Assembly: GCA_964036195.1 (NCBI GenBank)
Contig: OZ038460.1
Coordinates: 10,233,504-10,297,503 of the forward strand
Source of the DNA: Sphaerolaimus hirsutus
Taxonomy: Eukaryota; Nematoda; Chromadorea; Monhysterida; Sphaerolaimidae
Direction: 5' to 3'
DNA length: 64,000 bases
This document shows positions 51,501 to 64,000 of this stretch, piece after piece; position 1 is the first letter of the stretch; every line of letters starts with the position of its first letter. Under the pieces are notes generated by a model. It was not told where the DNA came from, ran no database searches, and was given only the letters and a program-made list of their open reading frames with translations. Made by a program: the position numbers and the translations under genes.

Positions 51501-54500
51501 GCATGACTCTTTTTTGTTCCCCCTCGAATAACCCCGCATAACAAATGAACGCCATTTATCACTTGTGAAGCCAGTGTCGCGAGGCGACGGTTCACCCCCC
51601 AAATAAAGTAACACTGTATCACAAACGCGTTCCTCCATTTGTCTCCAGCACCGGGGCTTGGCACCGACTCTGTCAAGGCCCCACTGCTGTCCTCTACGAA
51701 GTTCGGCACTTCGACGAGTTGAAGTTTTCGTGCGCCGGGTGTATGTTTGCCCTTGCTCAGACACCCGTGCCCACAACAACACTACACAACAAGTAACAAT
51801 AACACGGTCAGAGGTACAGTGGATGCCCCGATGGACACCCCCCCCCAAAAAAAAAAGTGTGCTTTTAAAGTGTTTTTTCTTCCTAAAAATGACTTGTTGA
51901 AATTCAGCTTTTAAAGAACAAGTTTTAGAACTTAATTTTTCGTACATTTTTCAGGTAAATATCGTGTGTACTTGTGTAATCGGAAAACGTGATACAATAT
52001 AGAGCAAAAATAGTAAAGCCACATTTACACTGCATTTTGTGCCGATAAAAATGAAGTGAAAAAGTACAATAATTCCGGAATAAAACTCCACATCTGCAAC
52101 AAGAGGCAGTGATGTATACTGACTAGTTGAGTGCACACGCATGCCAATTTGCAAATAATTCGTGCATGTCATTCAAGTTTAAAAACGAATTTAATTTGTC
52201 AGTTAGGTTTCAAAACAAAAACCGAACCGAAAACTGAAATTCGTTTTCGAATGCCTTGAACGACAGATTCGAATTATCGGCAAATCGGCATGTGTACGCT
52301 TTACTAGTGAGCAGGCTTCACTGCCTTTTCTTGCAGATATGGTACTTTTTTCCGAAATTATGATACTTTTACGCTTAATTTTTTATGTCGGCACACGAAT
52401 TCAAGTTAAATAAATATGTTTAAACTAGGGATGGCAAAAGCGCTTTTTTCAACGGCCCGCTGTTTGAAAAAAATGTCCAGACGTCCAAATTTGCCAATTT
52501 CACACGCAAAAACGCTGTACCTCTCAGCAGTGCAGCCTGGTGAAGATTCTTTTGACGTTTTTTGCCTGTTTTAGCCAGCTAAATCACTATTTTGGGTTAT
52601 ATTTATATATCAGATCACAAAGTACTACCACCTGTCTGATTTACTTGATATGTTTACTCATAAGCATATCTGGGAGCTTTTGGAAAAAAAACAACGTTTT
52701 TTAAACCCACTTTTTGAAAATAATCATTTTCTTTATAAAAAGGGTCGTTGGAAAAAATGTTTTTTTTGATCCCTAGTCTCAGCATAGGAAAAAAGTTTGA
52801 GTGTTGGGGGTAGATAAATAGCTTGAGAGTATAGGGAGGCTAACCCAAACCCGATAAAACATATATAAATTTTGTCAGTGCTCTTTTAGAAAAAGCTGTT
52901 GGCTTTTTTTAGAAAAGGCGGCTGAAAAAGTGCTTGCCATCACTAATTGAAATAGCAATTATAAATTATGTTCAAACGTTTGGCTGGTGCAGCAGTGTTA
53001 CAGCCTGCGACATTTTACAATGCATGCCCAGAGTTTAGTTACAATACTAAACGAAAGCACCGGGCGGTTAATCCACCGCAAACAACGGAACCCTCATCCA
53101 CAACATTTATAAAGACACGCATTTCCGCAAACAGCGTGCTGTATGTACCCACAGGTAGGGTTCAAACGGGATCCCGATCCCGATCCCGGATCCCGTGAAA
53201 TTCCGGGATTTACCAGTCCCGATCCCGATCCCGATCCCGAAACCCCAATCCCGATCCCGATCCCGATCCCGAAATCTCAAAAATACCAATCCCGATCCCG
53301 ATCCCGATCCCGAAAGTTTTCAAATCCCGATCCCGATCCCGAGAAACTCCCAAGTCCGGGATCCCGATCCCGGAAAAATTAGTGGAAATTATAAAAGGTG
53401 AAATAATGACGTTTTTGCATGCAAAAAAGTGGATGTAAACCCCCAGCGTCAATTTTATGCCACTTTTCTGGCATCCAACAGTGTTTTGAGACCTTTATGA
53501 ACAACTGTGAATGCCAGAAAAATGGCCAAAATCTCTATCCCTAGAACCCAATCCCGATCCCGGAAAAATGCCTATCCCAATCCCGATCCCGATCCCGTGA
53601 CCCCAATCCCGGCCAATCCCGATCCCGATCCCGATCCCGAAATCTCAAAAAACCAATCCCGATCCCGATCCCGATCCCGAAACCCCAATCCCGATCCCGA
53701 TCCCGATCCCGAAATCTCAAAAAGTTAATCCCGATCCCGATCCCGATCCCGAAAAGTCAATCCCGTTTGAACCCTACCCACAGGCCACAAAAGCAGATAT
53801 TCAAACAACAGGATAAGAAGAATATAAGAAAGCCACACCAAAACGAAACACCGATAACACCAATCCCCCCACCAACCATCGTCATCAGCGAAAGCTGGCA
53901 CTCCATCCCTGTCAAATCCATCTACAAACTTGATCTTGGGCAGGAGCCTGAAAACTTTATCCCGGTAGCCCTCAGTGGCGGTCAGGTCGCAGTCGCGCAG
54001 CTCCAACGTGCCCAGGCACAAGTCTTTCTGCGGGAGGGGGGGGCCTTGCGTGTGTGTGGTTATATGGAACTCTTTTGGATTGTGTTTGTATTACTTGAAA
54101 GATTTCAGCTACCAGTTAATCAGCTGAGAAAAACAGTAGATATATAGCAATAGACACCAATAGCTGAGCGGCAGCCCGGAATAGATAGACAGTTGGGCGA
54201 TTTGGGGGGGGGGGGTTACATCACCATTGGAGGCCCACCCCGTGTTCCTACCCCTCTACGTAACTCGACGCCAAAGCAACCTCTGTCAACCCCGAGAGAC
54301 AAACCGACCAGCGGCTCCAACTCCTTCACATCTTTGATGTGATTCTCGGCTAGCAACAGTGTCTCGAGCGTCGTGCACCCGCACAGGTGCTCCAGCCCCC
54401 CGGCGATCTCGTTGGAGGACAAGTCCAACTGCGTCAGGTAGATGGGCAATTATTTTCAACGGAATGAAGTTCTGCACTGGCAACAAAGAAAATGTTCGGA

Positions 54501-54881
54501 AAGTGACAGCAAAAATACAGCAAAAACACAACAAAAAGTCACAACGTAACCAACGTATTTGAGTTTTGGCAAGGCGGGAAAGCCTTTGAGCCCCTTGAGG
54601 CCAATACCGCAGATAGAGAGCGACTCCAAGTTGGAGAACTCTTCAGTTAGCCCGGATATGAGCCCGTTTTCCGTTTGGCAATTGTCCACTGTCAAATCAT
54701 TCACCTGAAATGTAATACCTCACTTCAAACAAATGAAACATTTTGAAATTGGCATCGTGCCAGATCAATGATACAGGCCGCTATAATCAGTTTAGTGACA
54801 ATTATGGCAGAAGAAATGACGTTGGGAAGTCACCTCAGATGGCTTGCGACCGTTGAGCTCCTCGGTGATGCGTTCCTCCAT
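45525..54881 (-). CDS. ANP32: Acidic nuclear phosphoprotein 32 (ANP32), LRR protein, 7 exons
   Basis: Exons: 54834-54881 (ATG 54879-54881), 54555-54704, 54309-54428, 53877-54027, 46423-46602, 46018-46056, 45525-45586 (TAA 45525-45527). Phases agree; 249 residues, the usual size. Seen: short N-terminal cap (MEERITEELNGRKPSE), leucine-rich repeats in exons 2-4 (LTQLDLSSNEIAGG is partly intronic; the exon starts at LDLSSNEIAGGLEHL), the C-terminal cap FRLLPKIKFVDGFDRDG, a long Asp/Glu tail in exon 5, and a basic signal RKRKHSDED near the end. Known role: histone chaperone and phosphatase inhibitor in the nucleus. Intron 4 is 7.3 kb and holds a Gag-only LTR element in antisense orientation. A 621-bp MITE ends 100 bp from exon 4, on its donor side. 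Confidence 0.94.
46786..48250. repeat. GTTGAC-family element, long version, in ANP32 intron 4
   Basis: Left end GGCCCATACACTTGTTGACA and right end TGTCAACTAGTGTACAGACA are inverted copies; ACACATGTGTGTCAAC-like palindromes lie inside both ends. The 1.4-kb interior has no recognisable coding sequence. Confidence 0.5.
48545..49107 (+). repeat. 5' LTR of the Gag-only element
   Basis: 563 bp. Contains TTTATAA at 48786-48792, a TCAGTT initiator at 48813-48817 and AATAAA at 48931-48936, so U3-R-U5 parts can be guessed. The first third is very GC-rich. Confidence 0.92.
49270..50907 (+). CDS. gag: Gag protein of the Gag-only LTR element
   Basis: 545 residues from ATG 49270 (context AAAATGAC); the frame is open 14 codons more, to 49228. 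It aligns along most of its length with the gypsy Gag at 26816-28528, with shared blocks such as [46 protein letters not shown] and MWRERWQ. It lacks the Cys/His knuckle. The tail is different: Pro-rich with FTSLPPLLSPIQP, then a basic end KKAGKKKQK. Presumably supplies or joins particles made by an autonomous relative. The frame is intact, which suggests selection on the protein. Confidence 0.92.
   Translation: MTTNPPTGQPEAIASHPVLRAPVEYSERELTQKVSEWTTARRRGVLINAIESVNYWRKPNWPKGTIAKKDSNSTLGRRLINLADAYFKSSQKTTITIEDPERHDSGSSGEESDSGNITAANEPLLQPTMQPRNSASPAPFAKMEVHTADLAAMASMFNQRFEEQNKRIEQLTRLIANNSLGHSHRNTAPLPDDAWRWSTEDRLATLTQGPLLSQIIEYMERYVIAPEDGLQPLGTIQAPRDKIGVGHVVSTASKQIKFDGNEKSQTGPFRFWLHMITQQAMGIPESQQQLFWTNIFMQSLTGDAQNKYLAVRINKRHDILYVLDSLVEAYKADHTVHSVADWYKLKPDPGESASSFYTRLCTNFFHVSETMSDHERQRMIGDKFFTEAPKLAPVNCWYMWRERWQDGACTINRAIAKIDAARKEAEDARTQRREEQRNQRTRPRYNTNWQPEPRNQSPELSPAPLDYSDSELLPHSPSEVWHGVKNICDYFTSLPPLLSPIQPSTSRIPRPRPPTPLGESAGEENERPANIQTSEFKKAGKKKQK
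51216..51778 (+). repeat. 3' LTR of the Gag-only element
   Basis: 563 bp, preceded by a run of G (polypurine tract) and followed by ACAC. One substitution relative to the 5' LTR was seen. Confidence 0.92.
52013..52409. repeat. Foldback element, second copy of the 19583-19986 family
   Basis: Shares TTTACACTGCATTTTGTGCC, GACTAGTTGAGTG and GCATGCCAATTTGCAAATAA with 19583-19986 and folds back in the same way. The right end meets TTAA, the left end TAAA. More diverged than the first copy. Confidence 0.7.
52426..52951. mobile_element. Degenerate hAT-type MITE(s), TAGGGATGG family
   Basis: Begins TAGGGATGGCAAAAGCGC; candidate right ends are GATCCCTA at 52777 and GCCATCACTA at 52950. No matching duplication, so this is probably two overlapping relics. 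Confidence 0.5.
53156..53776. mobile_element. hAT-type MITE (TAGGGTTCAAACGGG family) made of GATCCC repeats
   Basis: Ends TAGGGTTCAAACGGGATCCC and ATCCCGTTTGAACCCTA, perfect 8-bp duplication CCCACAGG at 53148-53155 and 53777-53784. Most of it is CCCGATCCCGAT hexamer arrays separated by AAATCTCAAAAA or AAACCCCAAT. The central 100 bp (53390-53530) is unique. A truncated relative ends at about 56554. Confidence 0.92.
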
Positions 54882-55309
54882 AATGACCATAATTAAGTAA
54901 TAATAACGAATTAGGTTAAATTAAAAATTAAATAGTCACCGAAATATTGCACGAAATATGAATTGCAGACTGCAAATAGGAAAAAAATCAATTACTCAGA
55001 TCGATGACAAATAAGTGAAAACAACTTGCACAACAAGATAAATAGCAGGAGCCAAATGTCGTTTCGTTGCGGACTTTCCTGAGAAAATATTTGAATTGGC
55101 CACCATAGCGCCGAGGCGCGCCAAGCGAATAGACGCAGCGGTATGAGAATACACGCTGTGTACCAAGCGCAGCGCCCAATTCCAATTGCGAGAATAGTGA
55201 AAGGCCAACAAACCGGCGCAAGGATATTTCATCATGCATGAGAACATTGCCGCGTAACATTGGCGCCAAATCATGTTTTAACTTAAAAGTAGAGAAACAC
55301 GGTAACACC

Positions 55310-55850
55310 CAACAGCGCACCGCACACTGAAATTTTGCATTCAGCGTTTGAACGTTTTTGCACGCTGAACTACAAATGCTGGAATCAAAATCTAAAGAAT
55401 GCAACATAATGGCGCACCACACACTGAAATTTCGCGTTCAGCGTTTGAACGTTTTCCCACACTGAACTACAAATGCTGAAATCAAAATCTGAAGAACACA
55501 ACATTTTTGAAGCGTGTAAATTCGACTAGCATGCAAATTTCACAAATATTGCAAATTCCGAATATTTTATCGCTTAAAAACGTTTGGTTCTTTAAATATC
55601 GATTTCAGCGTTTGTAGTTCAGCGTGCAAAAACGTTCGAACGCTGAATGCAAAATTTCAGTGTGCAGTGCGCCTTTTGAAGCGTAAGTCGGCTCGCATGC
55701 AAATTATGTGAAGTATTACGAATTCTGAATTGTTTACGCTTCAAAAACATTGTGTTCTTTAGATTTTGATTTCAGCGTTTGTAGTTCAGCATGCAAAAAT
55801 GTTCAAACACTGAATGCAAAATTTCAGTGTGCGGTGCGCCAACAGATCAA
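55310..55850. repeat. Multi-armed palindrome with CACACTGAAATTTTGCATTC ends
   Basis: The motif GCGCACCGCACACTGAAAT followed by TTCAGCGTTTGAACGTTTT occurs twice forward (from about 55313 and 55412) and twice inverted (ending near 55671 and 55850). A shorter relative seems present at 5880-6130 (GGCGCACCGCACACTCAAAA). Confidence 0.65.
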
Positions 55851-55863
55851 ATAGTCTGTACTG

Positions 55864-56010
55864 GTACCACTTCCAGACCCTGTAAAATGGCATGCAGTGT
55901 TAAAAGTCTGTAAAAATCACTGCTAAATGAAAAAAATTGTTTGCCATTTTACCAGGCAATTTACAGACTTGTAGTTGCATGACATTTTACTTTTACAGGG
56001 TTCCCCTTGG
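55864..56010. mobile_element. Harbinger-like palindromic MITE (CWG family), diverged right end
   Basis: Starts GTACCACTTCCAGACCCTG after CTG (55861-55863); the right arm ends TTTTACAGGGTTCCCCTTGG. A second CTG is not visible. Arms carry GGCATGCAG and TGCATGACATTTTAC. Confidence 0.55.
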
Positions 56011-56259
56011 CCGACTTGGCGGGCGCCAAATGTATTTTTTACACCGGCTTGAAATCGGCTCTAGGCCCAGGCGCGAAACACAGCAGCGACCTAAACGAGA
56101 CAGAAATATACGCGAGCGGAGGCGACGCGCACTGGGCACGCAGCCAACTGCCGTCCAGGGGGGAGGCGCGCCCGAGCGCCGCACTGCGGGTAAATGCGTG
56201 GCGTGCGTGAGCCGATCGACTCTACCCACACGGTGGTGCATTTTCGAAGGCTAGCCCGC

Positions 56260-56554
56260 CCTCTTTTCGAATTGTAACAAAAAATCAATGTGGAATGAGA
56301 GAGTAAAGGTTTTTTTTAATTTGACAAAAAAAGGTCTAAAACAGCTTGGATGCCAGAAAAGTGGCATATGCGCAATGGAGGTTGCCATAGAGATTTCATA
56401 AATAGTGCTAAAAAGTCATTTGGCCAATTTTGCAAATTTCTCCAAGATCGGATTTTGGGAAAAAATTTCGGTATCGGGGTCTTATGACTTCAGAATAAGG
56501 ACCGCAAAATCCCGAAAAATCGTTATTTCGGATCGGGATCCCGTTTGAACCCTA
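56260..56554. repeat. 3' remnant of the GATCCC-type hAT MITE family
   Basis: Ends GGGATCCCGTTTGAACCCTA, identical to the right end of 53156-53776, preceded by GATCGG and AAAATTTCGG motifs and by TGCCAGAAAAGTGGC, also present in the centre of that element. The left end is missing. Confidence 0.55.
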
Positions 56555-57929
56555 GTCGTCCGAGTACCTGCTAGAGGGCGCTCGTGTGCACAGGGGCGCG
56601 GCGCACTCGGAAATGCAGGGGGACACAGCGTCCCAGACCGTTAAAGGCAGGCATGTAGACGTCGCCAAAGCATTTTACATGACCACTGCGTCGAATCGGA
56701 GTGTGCGAAGCCACGACAAAGTGCATGATCAAAGCGTCGCTTCCCCTGTGAGTGACAACTCAAGAAAAAGTATTCCACGGCAGGAAAAATGTGGAGGATA
56801 GACCAGTGGGATTCGATCGACGTAAATCGCGCAAGACTCGAGACATACCACCTTTAACACCGTCTACCGTGAACCGTCGAATAAAAAACCATCAAAAATT
56901 CCACGAAAACGCATTCAGAACTCGAAACACTCAACTCACACTTCGAGAAACCAACTCAAAATGAAAGGTCACCATCAAAACGCACCCAGTAAGAAGGGAG
57001 TGCACCTACAGCAGCGCGGCAGCTGGCGTCGCGAGCGGGGGCGCCGCTGCAGCCGCCGCTGGCACACGCGCGCGCCCGGCCCCCGCGGCCAATCAATGGG
57101 CATTCGCGTGCGCCATCGAAGGGCGAGATCGGCCGCCGCGCGTCCAAACGACTGGCCTATCCTTCGAGCGATCATTGTCGATTATTTGCACGAGAGAATG
57201 GGAGAGCGTGGAGACAAGGGGAGGGGAAATGCGCGCCACTTGGCAACGAGAGCCCGGGGAACCCCCCTTCCGTGTTTATGCGTTGTCGAGGTTTTTATAT
57301 GAAATAGGTATATAAATAGATAAACGACAAAATATGGAGAGAAGTGTAGCGATGAACGGTTGGCGTAACCCATTTCTGCCCGGCACGGGTAAACAAAAAA
57401 GATGCGACAAGTAGCACGCCAGATTCACCTCCAAGTTGCGCCGGGCAGGGGACTGCGGCGGGACTTTCGCATTTTTATTTATTTTTTAAAGGAAATATGC
57501 AGTTTCAACTCCGCCTTTATTAAAACAGAAGTATTGTTCAGTGGATCACAGTATAAATTTATCCCTCAATAAGCGGTATTCAAACTGAAAATTAACTCGA
57601 GATACTCGCAAATTTTTAAAAAGATTGCGAAATCTAGGTGCTGGCAAGGTGCCAAATTTTTTCACGAACCTGTTTACCCCGTAGGTAGCGAAATTACGTC
57701 CGATTTGCTCCCTATGGACGCCGCATTTTTGCGTATTCGGGTTATCGAATGTCGCGGCAGACTTCAGGGAGTTGTTCAATGCGACCCGGGGATCCGACTG
57801 ACACGCATCCTGGTGCTGTCATGGATACAGGTATATTTTTTGCTGTTCAGGTTTTTATTACCAGGGCAATGTTGAGTTAGCTGCCAAATCATACATTTTC
57901 ACTCCTGTGTTGTATAAATACCGCAAATC

Positions 57930-58062
57930 CTTGTATCTCCCCCCTCGATTAACTCACCTTTGAATAACTCCCCTCGAATAGCCCCCCCCCTTGAATAACT
58001 CCCCCCTCCGAAACTTCTGACGAAAAATAACTCCCCTGGGGACTCGAGGATTTAGGGTATCC
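57930..58062. repeat. Relic of a CCGTAAATCCTCGAATAA MITE
   Basis: CCGCAAATCC at the left, several CTCGAATAACTCCCC units, and GGGGACTCGAGGATTTAGGG at the right. Further half-units lie near 58386-58440 and 60258-60360. Confidence 0.55.
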
Positions 58063-58953
58063 CAAAATGAATACTAAATTTTCAAATATAGGTAAATCAT
58101 GCGTCAATATTTATACCGTCCAATGCTCAAATTGGTTGGTTCAATTGATCGAACATATTTTAGTGTATAACACGCTTTAGAGATGGACTTTTTCCGACAT
58201 AAATAGTTATTAGAGTCCGCCTTATAATTGTTTAAAATTGTCTTAGATTAGTGTGTTTTTGAATCCCTCGATAAAATCCACCATGAATAACCAATTTGAG
58301 CGACATGGGGAAAAATAACCCCTCTTATCACTACCACGGTACCACCGCCGACGTAACCTTGCAAAAACCATGATGTAATGAAAATACCATATTTACTCAA
58401 ATAATTCTCTCGGGGAGTTTTTGAGTGGGTAACTCTTGAAGACTTCACGCTCTATTTTTTTGTAAAAGGAATGAAATAAGATCAGTTAAAAATCAAGTAA
58501 ATATTTACCGACCATAGACGTGGCAAAAGTGGGACTTACTCAGGAAGTAATGTAATCAACTCAAAGGCTAGTGTTTTATATAAATACTCTTTATAATTAT
58601 ATTGCACATTACCTGTTTAGGTATATATATAATAGGTAAAAAGGTAGAAACAAAGGAAGCTACACTACCGTAGAAAATTATTTTGTATTCCTGTCAAAAT
58701 GTTATAAATATCTAGACCACTATTGAAAATTTAATCACATGGCTGCCGTATTTCATCGAATAAATAGCATGAAATAAATGAACTAGCATGTAAAAAAGTT
58801 CCATACCGAAATGCTTTCTTTTCTGGCACATAATATGTACATTTCTATTCACGTTTTTATCTGCACCTGCATCTAACAGTACTGTAACCGTAGGTTGTGG
58901 CCCACAACAGAAACATGCTTGCAATATTATTTGATGGAATACGGTCATTTGTA

Positions 58954-64000
<5,047 letters not shown>

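Larger units (their letters stand above)
48545..51778 (+). mobile_element. Gag-only LTR element (TR-GAG type) in ANP32 intron 4
   Basis: Two 563-bp LTRs (48545-49107, 51216-51778) begin TGTCGCC and end CACAACA, with ACAC on both outer sides. Between them: a primer site (TGGTGACCACACTGG from 49108), one Gag frame, and a G-rich polypurine tract (CTTGGGGGGGGG) before the 3' LTR. No protease, RT or integrase exists, so it must be moved in trans. Only one LTR difference was seen (GCGATGG/GCGACGG), so insertion was very recent. It lies antisense to ANP32. Confidence 0.93.
54882..58953. other. Intergenic region between ANP32 5' end and ferlin 3' end
   Basis: Contains the ANP32 promoter somewhere above 54881. 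GC-rich patches lie at 55060-55280, 56020-56240 and 56990-57280, without recognisable proteins. 57300-57930 shows only weak frames. No exon could be supported. Confidence 0.45.

Noticed and set aside
53156-53776. Regular GATCCC repeat array considered as a CRISPR or satellite
   Set aside because: No unique spacers of constant size; the array lies between transposon ends with an 8-bp duplication, and the host is an animal.
56961-57302. 113-codon plus-strand frame in a GC-rich patch
   Set aside because: Arg-rich translation with competing frames on the other strand; no domain or splice signal supports it.
57546-57779. 77-codon minus-strand frame downstream of the ferlin gene
   Set aside because: No recognisable motif, no splice context, and the ferlin stop is already at 58954-58956.

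Overview
This window is animal nuclear DNA. It holds five conserved, intron-rich animal genes whose exons can be traced by their protein similarity, embedded in a dense litter of transposable elements. The phylum cannot be fixed from the sequence: an invertebrate with GC-rich exons, AT-rich introns and very active small DNA transposons fits best. No tRNA, rRNA or CRISPR array was seen.

Layout. (1) 1-1840, plus strand: the last four exons of an AP endonuclease (APEX1/exonuclease III family). (2) 5277-13023, minus: ICA1/ICA69, a BAR-domain trafficking protein, ten exons. (3) 16537-35685, minus: GOPC/PIST/CAL, a Golgi coiled-coil and PDZ protein, nine firm exons. Its 11.3-kb intron 2 contains a full-length Ty3/gypsy-like LTR retrotransposon (25914-34889). 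(4) 35686-45524: a 10-kb gene-poor stretch with a very GC-rich island at about 37440-39230. (5) 45525-54881, minus: ANP32, an LRR protein with an acidic tail, seven exons. Its 7.3-kb intron 4 contains a small LTR element that codes only for Gag (48545-51778). (6) 58954 to the window end, minus: the 3' twelve exons of a ferlin, closest to otoferlin/myoferlin, with the last two C2 domains and the C-terminal membrane anchor.

Small DNA transposons fill the introns and gaps. Four kinds can be told apart by their ends and target duplications: hAT-type elements that begin TAGGG (or CAACGATGG, TAGTGATGG), have 8-bp duplications and often have simple-repeat interiors; TA-flanked elements beginning CCGTATTT; long foldback elements; and a Harbinger-like palindromic family that duplicates the trinucleotide CAG/CTG and begins GT.

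The most interesting observation concerns the last family. Insertion into CAG gives CAG|GT...CAG|, a ready-made intron. GOPC intron 4 (22864-23055) is exactly such an element from splice site to splice site, and splicing it out restores the conserved reading frame. It therefore looks like an intron made by a transposon (an introner). A second point of interest is the pair of LTR elements: a recent autonomous-type gypsy with a roughly 560-residue unexplained extension after its integrase, and a recent Gag-only relative that probably depends on such an element.
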